From assembly GCA_016283775.1 (NCBI GenBank), contig JAEENL010000114.1:1-64000 (forward strand): a stretch of 64,000 bases of DNA. Direction: 5' to 3'. The stretch comes from Lachnospiraceae bacterium (GTDB lineage Bacteria > Bacillota > Clostridia > Lachnospirales > Lachnospiraceae). A program made the translations under genes and the position numbers. The notes under the pieces are model-generated. The model worked only from the letters and a program-made list of their open reading frames with translations, did not search any database and was not told the DNA's origin. Positions 35,303 to 44,707 of this stretch are shown here, piece by piece; position 1 is the first letter of the stretch; each line of letters begins with the position of its first letter.

Positions 35303-37369
35303 CTACAGATAAAGTGTCATTTCGTCGACGATGGTCCCCATATCGTTCACAAAGCCCGTGAGGAGCGATGCGAAAAGAAGGATTATAAAGATCACGATAG
35401 CCATTCCCACAGCGCTCGCGATAACGGAACCGATGCCTTTTGAAAAACTGTACTGATGTACCGTGACGATCGCAACGAACATATAAAAGGCGTTAAGGAA
35501 AAGGCCTATTCCCGAAACGACCATCACCATTCCGGTCTCCTCATAAACGCAGACTCTTGAAAGGAATACCGCAAGGAAAGACAGGATGATGTAAGGATAC
35601 ATAGAGTACATTGTAAATTTGAAAACGTTCTTCAGCGTTCCTTTGCCGTCCATCAGAACGCCACTCGCCCAGTTCGCGATGACAAAGATGAGGCGCGCCA
35701 TCACGGAGCTTACGAGGATCAGCGGGACATTGATGTTGTTGATGTCCTGCGTGTTCATGAGGAAGCCCTTGTATCTTGCGTTCACAAGGCCCAGCCAGCC
35801 GCAGAGCACCATAAGGACGATTGCAAACGGAAGGCTTCCCGCGTCTTCATATTTCATGTCGTCAAATGCTTTGAACGGTGAGCTCATCATATACATGGGC
35901 CAAGTGATCACCGTATATTTTATCTTTTTGAGGACCTTTACAAACCCGTTGTTCTCAAAGCGGCCCTCGCGGTCTTTCTTGTCAAACCAGTGTTTCAGCA
36001 CTGCAAGCACGATGATTACGCCGAGGATGATGAGAACGGTCGTTACAAGGTTCTTTTCAAGCCAGGCCTCTCTCACCTTTTCAAAGGCCGAAGACCAGCT
36101 TGTTCTTTCGCCTGTCCTTCTGAAGGATTCGAGCGCTCCCTCATAATCGCCGGATCTTAAGCGGTATTTGCCGAGACCCATGTTTGCGGCGATATGGTTG
36201 GGATTGATGTTGTACACCTGCTCCCAGTATGAAGCTGCCGTGTCATAATCGTATTCCGACTGATAGCTCAGCGCAGTATTTATGAGTGTGCCATATTCGG
36301 TGGGTCTGAACACTTCGATGGAGTTTGCGACGTTATCCGCGACAAGTATCCTGTCCTCCATGAAGCAGAGATCCACAGGGCTGCTGAGCTGTCCGTTCAG
36401 CTTTCCGGAGCCTCCGAGGATATAGAGAAGTATGCCGTCGGGAGCATAGACAAAGACTCTTGCGAAGTTTGCGTCAAGCACCGCAAATCTTCCGTCTTCG
36501 GCCGCTGCGATGTTTGTGAGCATTGAGTTTGTGCCACCGCCCCTTACATAGTCACCTCTCGGGGAAACGATGTACTCATAGGACGCGAGCACGTCTTTTC
36601 CTGAGGAATTGAGCTTTTTGATGGGTGTATCTGTCTTGTTGTCTCTTACGGATGCAAGGATATAGCCTTCCGCGTCGAGCGTGATGTCACTGTAGTCCGT
36701 GGGGAGCCATAATGACATCTGTTCGATCTGCTTTTCGGTGGATATCGCCCTTCTGAACCTCTGGTAGAGCGAAGGTGAAACTTCGTTTGCTCCGATAAAG
36801 CGGTTGAACACGCCGTTCGGATCAAGCTCGATGATACCTTCGTATACGCTCTTTGCTTTTACGTATATCCTTCCGATGTCATCGACAACGACCTTTGTGG
36901 GCTGATATGTGATGTTTTCGATACTCTTGATATGCGGGTCGCTGAGTGCCCTTATAAATTCACCGTTCTTATCAAGGTGAATGACAAGTCCCATCGCCTC
37001 TTCGGTGAAATAGATCTCCTCGTCCGAAGTGACAAAAATGCCTTTGGGAGCCGCGATCGCTGTCTTTACACCGTTGTTCACGTAGTCGGTGATGACTTTC
37101 AGTGTGTTGAATTCCTTATCCGTTATGACGATCTTTCCGTTCATGAGGATATAGATCTTTTCATTCAGATAAAAGACATCAACAAGACTCGTCATGGCGT
37201 CAAGTCCGAGGTCTTCGGCTCTCACGCTCTTTTCCCAGGTATATGCGTCCGGGGATGCGACTTCCTTGTCGTAGATCGTGTAAGTGTAGCTGTCCGCTTT
37301 TACGGTTATGGGACTTAAGAGCATCAGCCCCGTAAGTGTGGCCGCGAGGGCCGCCAGGATCTTTTTCAT
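35303..37369 (-). CDS. NHL-repeat, TPR and YIP1 membrane protein of the sugar-uptake cluster
   Basis: A 688-residue protein with a signal peptide (MKKILAALAATLTGLMLLSP, cleavage likely at VKA). Residues about 50-365 are NHL/beta-propeller repeats (FAVLDANFARVFVYAPDGILLYILGGSGK; ILVADNVANSIEVFRPTEYG). A TPR pair follows (about 370-416, DYDTAASYWEQVYNINPNHI), then one membrane helix (about 440) and a YIP1-like five-helix membrane domain to the end. The outside propeller suggests a binding or sensing surface. It sits with DUF5696 (12-nt gap) and between two permease pairs. Role in sugar uptake is inferred from the recurring neighbourhood only. Confidence 0.8.
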   Translation of the reverse strand: MKKILAALAATLTGLMLLSPITVKADSYTYTIYDKEVASPDAYTWEKSVRAEDLGLDAMTSLVDVFYLNEKIYILMNGKIVITDKEFNTLKVITDYVNNGVKTAIAAPKGIFVTSDEEIYFTEEAMGLVIHLDKNGEFIRALSDPHIKSIENITYQPTKVVVDDIGRIYVKAKSVYEGIIELDPNGVFNRFIGANEVSPSLYQRFRRAISTEKQIEQMSLWLPTDYSDITLDAEGYILASVRDNKTDTPIKKLNSSGKDVLASYEYIVSPRGDYVRGGGTNSMLTNIAAAEDGRFAVLDANFARVFVYAPDGILLYILGGSGKLNGQLSSPVDLCFMEDRILVADNVANSIEVFRPTEYGTLINTALSYQSEYDYDTAASYWEQVYNINPNHIAANMGLGKYRLRSGDYEGALESFRRTGERTSWSSAFEKVREAWLEKNLVTTVLIILGVIIVLAVLKHWFDKKDREGRFENNGFVKVLKKIKYTVITWPMYMMSSPFKAFDDMKYEDAGSLPFAIVLMVLCGWLGLVNARYKGFLMNTQDINNINVPLILVSSVMARLIFVIANWASGVLMDGKGTLKNVFKFTMYSMYPYIILSFLAVFLSRVCVYEETGMVMVVSGIGLFLNAFYMFVAIVTVHQYSFSKGIGSVIASAVGMAIVIFIILLFASLLTGFVNDMGTIVDEMTLYL

Positions 37370-37379
37370 GACTTCCCTC

Positions 37380-38276
37380 CTACTCCTTGATTCCCGATGT
37401 TGCCATGGTATTTATAACGTTTGTCTGCATGAGAAGGAATGTGACTGCGGGGATCGTGAACATGATCGCGGTAGCTGCCGCAAGAACTCCGGCTCTTGCG
37501 ATGCCGACCGAGCTTCCGCTCGCTATCTGTCCCATCATGTAGCTCACACTCTTTAAGTTTTCTTTGTAGATAAAGCTGTCACCCGTGCTCGACCACAGAC
37601 TCTGGAAGATGAGAATGAACGCCGTCACCCATGCGGGCTTTACCAGAGGGAGCACTATGGTGAAATGGATCTTCAGCTGGTTCGCTCCGTCTATCTTTGC
37701 GGCTTCCAGAAGACTGTCGGGGATCTGCTCCATGAAGTTCATCATGAAATATAGTCCGAGAGTCGAAGCAAAGGTCGGGATGATGATCGCACCGTAAGAA
37801 TCGATGAGACCAAGCTTTGAGATGGTGATAAAGTTGGGGATCGCGGTAACCGTTCCGTTGAACATGAGTGAGTAAACGATCAGTTTTGAAACGAACTTTG
37901 AGCCCGGGAACGTGTATTTTGCAAGCGGGTATGCGCAAAATGACGCGATCATGATGTGTCCTATCGAACCTGCCGCTACCACAAAGAGTGAATTGAAAAG
38001 GTAGCGTCCGAAGGGTACGAGCGTGTTTCCGAGCACTCTGAAGAGGTCGAGGAAATTGTCAAACGTCGCGTTCCTTACAAACAGTTTCGGCGGGAACATG
38101 TACATTTCGTTAAGGGGCTTTAAAGCATTGTTGTACATGAAGAGCACGGGGAAGAAGAACAGAAAGCCCAGGACCGCAAGGAATACGCCCATCACAACGT
38201 TTCCCGCGAAGCTTCTCGTGTTTCTTCTGGCGTAGCTCCGCCCCTCTATATCCATTTTAAAGATGTTCTTTTTCAT
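37380..38276 (-). CDS. Carbohydrate ABC transporter permease (MalG-like), importer B
   Basis: A 298-residue permease, six membrane segments. N-terminal FLFFFPVLFMYNNALKPLNEMYMFPPKLF and the EAA loop LLEAAKIDGANQLKIHFTIVLP are typical LplC/MalG features. GGAGG 7 nt upstream sets the start. It is the partner of the MalF-like gene 28 nt upstream. ATPase not encoded locally. Confidence 0.92.
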   Translation of the reverse strand: MKKNIFKMDIEGRSYARRNTRSFAGNVVMGVFLAVLGFLFFFPVLFMYNNALKPLNEMYMFPPKLFVRNATFDNFLDLFRVLGNTLVPFGRYLFNSLFVVAAGSIGHIMIASFCAYPLAKYTFPGSKFVSKLIVYSLMFNGTVTAIPNFITISKLGLIDSYGAIIIPTFASTLGLYFMMNFMEQIPDSLLEAAKIDGANQLKIHFTIVLPLVKPAWVTAFILIFQSLWSSTGDSFIYKENLKSVSYMMGQIASGSSVGIARAGVLAAATAIMFTIPAVTFLLMQTNVINTMATSGIKE

Positions 38277-38304
38277 AAATCAGCCTCCGGTATCGGTCTT
38301 GCCG

Positions 38305-39213
38305 TCACGTTCCTACTTTCCTGAGCAGCTTCTGTACCAGAAGGTTGCTCACGATCATTATAAAGAACAGGATCACGGCTATTGCCGATGCACGTCCCAT
38401 TTCAAGTCTGATAAGACCGTAGTCGTTCAGGTGGTTCACTATGGTATGGCTCGCATAGCTGGGGCTCGGGAAGCCCACGAGAGCATCCGCGACACCGCCC
38501 ACTGAGAAGGATCCCGTGATGGACATAACGGCGCCGAAAAGAAGCTGCGGCTTCATGTTTGGCAGAGTGATGAACCAGAGTTCCTGCCATCTGTTCTTGA
38601 TGCCGTCGATCGCCGCGGCCTCATACTGGTCTTCCTGGACGTTCTTGATACCTGCGACGAACGAAAGGAAGCCTACGCCGAGAGACATCCACACAGATAT
38701 TATGATGACTAACGGAAGGATCGTTTTTGAATCGGAAAGCCAGTATATCGGGGAATCGATAAAACCGTACTTTAAGAGCCATCCGTTTACATAGCCGTTT
38801 GAATCGTTTGCGAACAGGAGCTGGAAGATGACCATTGCACCGCCCGCCATTGAAGGCGTGTAAAATATGATCGTAACGATGGTGCCGAGCATGTGCGGCA
38901 GTTCGTTTATGAGCCAGGCTACGAGGAATGAAAGGATGTAGCCGAAAGGTCCCACAAAGAGCGCAATGATAAAGGTGTTCTGCACTGCTTTTATGAATAT
39001 CTGGTCGTGCAAAATCAGCTGCGCATAGTTTTTGAGTCCGATGAAATCGGGCTTTTCAAGTATGTTGTAATCGGTAAAGCTGTAAAATATCGCCTTCAGC
39101 ACCGGATATACCGCAAAGGTCACAAAGAAGATGAGGAAAGGGAGCATCATCAGGTAAAAAATGCGGTTGGCCTTTATCTGATGCCAGAGCACCTGCCATT
39201 TTGTCTTTTTCAT
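38305..39213 (-). CDS. Sugar ABC transporter permease (MalF/LplB-like), importer B
   Basis: A 302-residue permease, six membrane segments. LMMLPFLIFFVTFAVYPVLKAIFYSF and the EAA loop QYEAAAIDGIKNRWQELWFITLP fit LplB/MalF permeases for oligosaccharides. GGGAGGAAGACC before the ATG at 39213 sets the start; a GTG/ATG-like extension to 39240 has no ribosome site. It follows the large binding protein by 13 nt. Confidence 0.92.
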   Translation of the reverse strand: MKKTKWQVLWHQIKANRIFYLMMLPFLIFFVTFAVYPVLKAIFYSFTDYNILEKPDFIGLKNYAQLILHDQIFIKAVQNTFIIALFVGPFGYILSFLVAWLINELPHMLGTIVTIIFYTPSMAGGAMVIFQLLFANDSNGYVNGWLLKYGFIDSPIYWLSDSKTILPLVIIISVWMSLGVGFLSFVAGIKNVQEDQYEAAAIDGIKNRWQELWFITLPNMKPQLLFGAVMSITGSFSVGGVADALVGFPSPSYASHTIVNHLNDYGLIRLEMGRASAIAVILFFIMIVSNLLVQKLLRKVGT

Positions 39214-39226
39214 GGTCTTCCTCCCT

Positions 39227-42169
39227 CTACTCAGTCTCAAGCCCGAATTCTTCGCGCTTGGTCTTTAATTCGTTGTTTATGGCGTCAAGTCTTAAGAACA
39301 GTGTATCAACGGGATCGAGATATCCGTCGATGACTTCAAGGAACGCGTTCCTTATCTCACGTCCTGTGATATATCCGCCGGGAACCTGCGGAACGCCTCT
39401 GATCCACTTGAGTACTTCGTTTATGGTTTCCGTCGTGCCCTTTGTCTTTGAACGCTGTCTTATCGCTCCGAGGTTTGCGACAGGGAATTCCGCAGCGGCT
39501 CCGAGGAGCGACATCTGCTCTTCCGCGTACTGTACCTGTACTTCCTCGTCGGTCCACCATTTGATGAACTCCCAGGCCTCATTTACAGTGTCATTCTGCT
39601 CCACGCTCGTCTTTACGATCATACAGGAGCCTACGATGCAGGCTGTGGAACGGTCAAAAGTACCGTCCGCTCTCACTGTCGCAGGAATCGGGTAGATCGA
39701 CCACGCGCCTTCGATCTCGGGCGCCGCGGCAGAAAGCGTGTTGATGAACGTATAGTCGTCGATTATGATCGGCACCTCACCTGTACGGAAACGTGTTACC
39801 GTGCTTATCGAAAGCTGGAAGTTCTGCTTGGTGTAGTACTGAGTCCATTCCTTAAAGACAAGCTCTGCAGTGAGATTGTCGAGGTTCACTTCCGCTCCGT
39901 TGTTCCTGTAGAGCTCAACTCCGTTCTGATAGAGCTTTGACGCAAAGAAAAGCGGCACAGGCGTTGAAGATGTCATTGTTCCGCTTCCGAGGAGCGATGT
40001 GCCGCTCGAGAAGAAGACCGACATATTGTCCGACTGCAGGTAAGGAAGCATAGCCATGAGCTCATCCCACGTGTTCGGAACCGAAAGCCCAAGGCTCTCA
40101 AGTATGTCGTTCCTTACAAACATAACAGGGAAGGACATTTCGTCGGGAAGCGCATAGATGCCGCCGTTATATTCAAAGTATTCCATCGCGCCGGGAGCAA
40201 ATCTTTTTGCCACTTCATCAAAATCGGGGAACTGACGGAGGTCATAGCCCGCGCTTCTGTAAGCGAAGTTTGTAGGCATCGAGAAATCGAGTTGGATCGC
40301 AACGTCGGGACCGTTTCCGGTAAGTGTCGCGGGCATTACGGTGCCGCCTGCGACCATCTTGAGTTCAACGTTGAACGGCGCGTCTTTGAAAGCGTTGTTT
40401 ATCATTCGCTGTACGATATCGTACTGGTCTCTCGTACCTGTGGATATCCATACGACGATCTTTTTGTCGGTGTTTAAGTTCTGTTCGCCAGTGATCTGGT
40501 AATCGTTTGTGAATGAACCGATAAAGCCCAGGAATTTGTGGGCTGTCTGCTTAAAGAAGCCTGCTTCGGCCTTGGGCAGTTTTGCGCCCTCTCCGCAGAT
40601 CATGATATAATCAAGCTGCAGAGGCTGTTTGTCAAGGTCGAGCATCCACTGGGCGATCGCGGTGATGTTATCCGAAAACGCGGAAAATTCCTTTGCGATC
40701 TTGTCGGGCTTTTTGATTATCTTTTCAAGCTGAAGAAGCAGCTTTGTGATCTCTGTGGTCTTTGTATTGTTCTCAAGCGTGTCACCGAGAGAATCCATTA
40801 CGTCTGAGAGTCTCACATACTCACGCTTCATGATGTCCACCATGTCGGGAACCGAAGAAAGTATGTCATAGTCTCTGAAAGTATCGGGTGTCGAGCCCAT
40901 CACCGCGGTGAGTTCCCTGTAAAGGTCGTTGAAGTTCTTTACGCTGATCCTTGTCTGCTCTGCGGCATAGGAAAGAGTGCCGAGTGTAACGGTCATGGAG
41001 ATGGTGTTCTCGCCTTCGTTCAGATAGAAATAGTAAGGCTCTTCACCGTTCCCGATATAGTCCACGCGGAACTTTGACTTGTAATTGAACGGAATGCTAC
41101 TCGCTTCCGAGAAAGGAAGCTCTCCGTTTATCTTTATCTCACGTGCGGAAAAGAAATCTCTGTTCTCCGCCTGCATGAATCTTGTCGCGATCCTGTAAAG
41201 ACCTGCCTTTGGAACCGAAACCTTCCAGGTGATGGCTGTTCCTGCCTGGTTCCAGGAGGATCCGCCTATGGTGTTGAGCACGATATTGCTGGAATGATGA
41301 GGCTGTGTTGCAGCGCTTGTTCTGTCGTTCTGAGGAAGTAATGTGGAGGTCGACTTGTAAAGCGTATCCTCAGCCTGTACGATGGTCATTCCCTTTTCGG
41401 TAAAGGCCGAACCGTCGACTTTTTCTGCTCCGGCATATGAAGCAAGATACTCTTCGTAGGTCTTTACTCCGCTTGAAGGAACAAGCTTTATGTATGACAA
41501 CTCAAGCGTTGACTGGACTGCTTCAAACGCAAGAGTGTTTTTTCCTTTTTCAAAGTAGAAAAGAAACGGGCCCGTTACGGATCTGTCCGCGCTCTCAAGC
41601 CTTGTGAAAGTAGTGGAAGGAGCCTGTATCTGGCTCGGGAAGCCCTGATTCCTGTCTGTCTGCATCAAAAATCCCTTTGACTCATCGACCCACATACGGT
41701 CGAATGTGATGCCTGAGGCACCCGCAAAAGGAGTTTTGCCGTTTATGAGTACGTTTCTGATGATAGCCATCGTTCCGTCGGCAACAGGTGTATAGCCGAC
41801 TTCGATGTAATAAGTGCCTGATACGGGTACGTCAAATTCATATGTGACCGTCCCGTCGGCATAGGTAAAGAGGCCGTTTTCGGAAGGGGCCGCGGCCGAA
41901 TCGTCCGAAAGAGCCTTGTAATCACGCGCGTCAAGGAGTATCTCGCTTCCTTTGTCCGAGATGACGTCCTGTTTTGCCAGTTTTTCTATATATGCCTTGT
42001 ATGAATCGGGATCTTCGTCGGAAAAATCCCATTCCTCGGAGAGTATCCGGGCTCGGAGCTCAGCATCGGACTTGCTGCTGTGAGTTCTCACGGCAATAAA
42101 AATGCCGACGATCAGTACGACCACAAGCGCAAGAATTATCCTCTTTATTCGATCCCTTTTTTTCTTCAT
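39227..42169 (-). CDS. Large membrane-anchored sugar-binding protein with two beta-sandwich domains
   Basis: A 980-residue protein. After KKKRDRIKRI one membrane segment (about 11-27, ILALVVVLIVGIFIAV) serves as an uncleaved anchor; no lipobox. Two CBM-like beta-sandwiches follow at about 78-232 (YEFDVPVSGTYYIEVGY) and 263-410 (WKVSVPKAGLYRIATRF), then a helical part (415-545). Residues 568-980 are an ABC solute-binding domain (IVVWISTGTRDQYDIVQRMI; NGPDVAIQLDFSMPTNFAYR; WEFIKWWTDEEVQVQYAEE). Ordinary binding proteins have about 420-500 residues. The start at 42169 has AGAGG close by. It is followed directly by importer B, its likely partner. A hairpin separates it from the upstream classical binding protein. 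Confidence 0.85.
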   Translation of the reverse strand: MKKKRDRIKRIILALVVVLIVGIFIAVRTHSSKSDAELRARILSEEWDFSDEDPDSYKAYIEKLAKQDVISDKGSEILLDARDYKALSDDSAAAPSENGLFTYADGTVTYEFDVPVSGTYYIEVGYTPVADGTMAIIRNVLINGKTPFAGASGITFDRMWVDESKGFLMQTDRNQGFPSQIQAPSTTFTRLESADRSVTGPFLFYFEKGKNTLAFEAVQSTLELSYIKLVPSSGVKTYEEYLASYAGAEKVDGSAFTEKGMTIVQAEDTLYKSTSTLLPQNDRTSAATQPHHSSNIVLNTIGGSSWNQAGTAITWKVSVPKAGLYRIATRFMQAENRDFFSAREIKINGELPFSEASSIPFNYKSKFRVDYIGNGEEPYYFYLNEGENTISMTVTLGTLSYAAEQTRISVKNFNDLYRELTAVMGSTPDTFRDYDILSSVPDMVDIMKREYVRLSDVMDSLGDTLENNTKTTEITKLLLQLEKIIKKPDKIAKEFSAFSDNITAIAQWMLDLDKQPLQLDYIMICGEGAKLPKAEAGFFKQTAHKFLGFIGSFTNDYQITGEQNLNTDKKIVVWISTGTRDQYDIVQRMINNAFKDAPFNVELKMVAGGTVMPATLTGNGPDVAIQLDFSMPTNFAYRSAGYDLRQFPDFDEVAKRFAPGAMEYFEYNGGIYALPDEMSFPVMFVRNDILESLGLSVPNTWDELMAMLPYLQSDNMSVFFSSGTSLLGSGTMTSSTPVPLFFASKLYQNGVELYRNNGAEVNLDNLTAELVFKEWTQYYTKQNFQLSISTVTRFRTGEVPIIIDDYTFINTLSAAAPEIEGAWSIYPIPATVRADGTFDRSTACIVGSCMIVKTSVEQNDTVNEAWEFIKWWTDEEVQVQYAEEQMSLLGAAAEFPVANLGAIRQRSKTKGTTETINEVLKWIRGVPQVPGGYITGREIRNAFLEVIDGYLDPVDTLFLRLDAINNELKTKREEFGLETE

Positions 42170-42210
42170 GACCTCTGACTGCCGTTTCCGGCATCTCCTT
42201 TTAAGAATCA

Positions 42211-42233
42211 TGGGGGCGGCAGGACCGCCCCCA
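42211..42233. promoter_or_regulatory. Strong GC-rich stem-loop between two binding-protein genes
   Basis: TGGGGGCGG (42211-42219) pairs with CCGCCCCCA (42225-42233) around a 5-base loop, with no T-run on the minus strand. Placed just after the binding-lipoprotein stop, it could stabilise the upstream mRNA or attenuate downstream genes so that the binding protein exceeds the permeases, as known for other binding-protein operons. Confidence 0.75.
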
Positions 42234-42283
42234 CAAGATCCGCTCTGTACACATCTTGCCATGCATACAGGCCTTAACCACTA

Positions 42284-43804
42284 CTATTTAACTACGCCCA
42301 TCTCTTTGAGCTTAGCTGTTCCTTCGTTCTGGTAGGACTGTAATGTGGAACGAACGTCCTTGTACTGCATGAAGATATCCTCAAATACACCCCATGTATC
42401 AACGATGTCTGCTGATGAATATGCCCATGCAAGGTCAGACTTATATCTTGTGTGACCCCAGTCAAAGAGGGTGATATCCTGCTCTGTTCTGAAGGATCTT
42501 GCATCACCCTTCTCAGGGCTCTCATTAGAGAAGATACCGTTCTGCTCGTTCTTGTAAGCTTCGGTGATGTACTCGAAATGGTTGTCCTCTACGAGGCATC
42601 TCCACTCCTTGTCGATCTTTGCAAGGATATTTCCGGGAATACCTGTCTTTTCAACAGCTGCCTTTACGATGGCATCAAAGCCCCAGTAAGCGCCTGCTGT
42701 GTTGTAGTTGTCGGAAAGTGTTGTGTAGTCGCCTGTGCAGGTAACCTTTGAGCCCCAAGGCCAGAATACGATACCGTAGTTGTAATCGATACCGCCGAGC
42801 TGCCAGGTCTCAACTCTCTTAAGGATGATCCTCTCATCGGTAAGTGAGTAAGCAAGGTCATAGTCATAGGAACCGTCGTCTCTCTTTGCGATGTTTCCGT
42901 CGGCGTCAAGATGTAAGTACATAGGGAATGCAAGTCCGTCTTCCTCGAGCTGCTGATAGAACTGTGTAGCCTCGATAACGCCTTCATCTGTGAGGTTGAG
43001 GCTGCCGTCTGCGTTAACAAGCTGAGAACCGTTTGCGGAAGCTGCCATTACGCCCCAGTGGAAAGGATACTGTCCGATAGGATATACGCCGTCGGGAAGC
43101 TTTGACTTCATCTCTGCGCAGTAGCTTCTGAAGCTCTCATAGTCCCACTTACCTTCCATGAACATGTCGGTAGGAGTCTTTGTCATACCGATCTGCTTGA
43201 GGTAATCTCTGTCGTAAACAAGTACCCAGGTATCGCCGATGTTCTCGTAAGCAACACCGTAGATGTGTCCCTTCCAGGAAGCAACATCTGTGTATGCCTT
43301 ACCAACTTCGAGCTCGTCTCTGTAGTCTGTGAGATCGAAAAGGATGTCCTTTGAGAAAGCGGTAACCATGCTCTCAGGGTTTAAGTTGATGATGTGAGCT
43401 GCGGGATCGCCTGCTGCGATGGACTCGATGAGGATCTCAGCATCGTTGTAGCCGTCATAGCCTTCCATTGTAGCCTTCTCGAGCTTGATGTTGTACTTCT
43501 TCTCGATGAATGCCTTTGCTTCAACGTACTTCTGCTCTTCGGTGTTCTCAACATTTCCCCAGGCTGCGCCGAATACCTTTACGGTAACGCCGCCGAAATC
43601 GTATGTCTCGGGAGTGGGTGTGGCAGTGGGATCGGGAGCCTTTGTAGGATCTGCTGCCTTTGTGGGATCCGCTGCTGTTGCCTTGGTCGGCTCCGGTGCC
43701 TTTGTGGTATTGGTGTCGTTGTTCTTCTCACCGCAACCGAAAGCGCCGAGTGCCAATACTCCTGCAAGTGCAAGTGCAAGGAGTTTGCTGGTGGTTTTTT
43801 TCAT
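42284..43804 (-). CDS. Extracellular sugar-binding lipoprotein
   Basis: A 506-residue cluster-B-like solute-binding protein. Signal peptide ends AFGCGEKN (lipobox). A Thr/Pro/Ala-rich linker with DPTKA repeats (about 30-66) precedes the binding domain (VTVKVFGAAWGNVENTEE onward), which includes DVASWKGHIYGVAYE, DGVYPIGQYPFHWGVMAASANG and YGIVFWPWGS, aromatic residues that fit carbohydrate stacking. AGGAGG lies about 9 nt upstream, the strongest ribosome site in the region. It would feed importer A or B. Confidence 0.9.
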   Translation of the reverse strand: MKKTTSKLLALALAGVLALGAFGCGEKNNDTNTTKAPEPTKATAADPTKAADPTKAPDPTATPTPETYDFGGVTVKVFGAAWGNVENTEEQKYVEAKAFIEKKYNIKLEKATMEGYDGYNDAEILIESIAAGDPAAHIINLNPESMVTAFSKDILFDLTDYRDELEVGKAYTDVASWKGHIYGVAYENIGDTWVLVYDRDYLKQIGMTKTPTDMFMEGKWDYESFRSYCAEMKSKLPDGVYPIGQYPFHWGVMAASANGSQLVNADGSLNLTDEGVIEATQFYQQLEEDGLAFPMYLHLDADGNIAKRDDGSYDYDLAYSLTDERIILKRVETWQLGGIDYNYGIVFWPWGSKVTCTGDYTTLSDNYNTAGAYWGFDAIVKAAVEKTGIPGNILAKIDKEWRCLVEDNHFEYITEAYKNEQNGIFSNESPEKGDARSFRTEQDITLFDWGHTRYKSDLAWAYSSADIVDTWGVFEDIFMQYKDVRSTLQSYQNEGTAKLKEMGVVK

Positions 43805-43827
43805 AAATATACCTCCTTAAAATGTAT

Positions 43828-43851
43828 AAATAAAGGATTTGCCCTTTATTT
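43828..43851. promoter_or_regulatory. AT-rich hairpin between the export and import gene sets
   Basis: AAATAAAGG (43828-43836) pairs with CCTTTATTT (43843-43851) around a 6-base loop, overlapping the ATPase stop codon. The tail (ATACATTTT on the minus strand) is only moderately T-rich, so this is a weak terminator or attenuator within a possible long operon. Confidence 0.5.
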
Positions 43852-44703
43852 CGAGATCTGGGGAGCACTGAGCTCCACGTGGCCGTCCTTCACTGAAACC
43901 TCAACACTGTTTCCCGTGATCCCGGCCTTTAACAACAATTCTCTGGGTATCTGTACCCTGTTCGCGCGGTCGAGTATCGATACTTCCGTAAAATCAGACA
44001 CGCCTTCAAGTCCTTTTGCATAAGCCGAGGACAGCTTTTCCGTACTGATCTTGCCGTCTCTTATGGATGCCACCCTGTGCACCTTGTCGGCAAGCTTCAT
44101 GTCGTGCGTCACGATAACGACCGTTGTTCCGAATTCTTTGTTTATATGACTGAATACTTCAAATATGCGTTCCGATGTCTTTACATCCACAGCGCCCGTA
44201 GGCTCGTCCGCGAGAAGGATCTTCGGATTGTTCGCGAGCGCTGTAGCTATCGCTACTCTCTGCTGCTCTCCTCCTGACATCTTTAGCGGATATTCTTTTA
44301 TCTTTTTTTCAAGTCCTACGAGTTTTAACAGATACTGAGCGCGTTCCCTTTTGTCTTTGTCGCTCGAGAACATCTGCGGAGCCATCACGTTTTCTTCCGC
44401 GGTAAGAAAGGGAAGAAGGTTCCTCGCGTTGTTCTGCCACACAAAGCCTACGGTCTTTCGCTTGTATTCGACGATCTCTTTTTTGGAAAGTCTGAAAAGG
44501 TCTTTGCCGTCGATAAAGAGCTTTCCCGCAGTCGGAGTGTCAAGCGCGCCGATCATGTTCAAAAACGTGGATTTACCGCTTCCGCTGCTCCCTATGATGG
44601 CCATGAATTCGCCTTTGTCTATGGTGATGTCGAGTCCCTGCAGAGCCATGACCTCGGTGTCCGCGGTCTTGTAGATCTTTACAAGGTTGTCGCATCGTAT
44701 CAT
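43846..44703 (-). CDS. MacB/LolD-type ABC ATPase with C-terminal AbrB-like domain
   Basis: A 285-residue ABC ATPase. Walker A is IGSSGSGKST, signature KMSGGEQQR, Walker B ILLADEPTGAVD, and H-loop VIVTHD; this is the LolD/MacB group that works with FtsX-like permeases. After the normal end (about residue 220) come VSILDRANRVQIPRELLLKAGI and a short strand pair ending HVELSAP, which looks like an AbrB/SpoVT swapped-hairpin domain, normally a DNA-binding fold. Such a fusion is unusual and may be regulatory. Start at ATG 44703 (4 nt after the preceding stop); a TTG at 44721 would overlap that gene. Confidence 0.85.
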   Translation of the reverse strand: MIRCDNLVKIYKTADTEVMALQGLDITIDKGEFMAIIGSSGSGKSTFLNMIGALDTPTAGKLFIDGKDLFRLSKKEIVEYKRKTVGFVWQNNARNLLPFLTAEENVMAPQMFSSDKDKRERAQYLLKLVGLEKKIKEYPLKMSGGEQQRVAIATALANNPKILLADEPTGAVDVKTSERIFEVFSHINKEFGTTVVIVTHDMKLADKVHRVASIRDGKISTEKLSSAYAKGLEGVSDFTEVSILDRANRVQIPRELLLKAGITGNSVEVSVKDGHVELSAPQISK

Positions 44704-44707
44704 TGCG

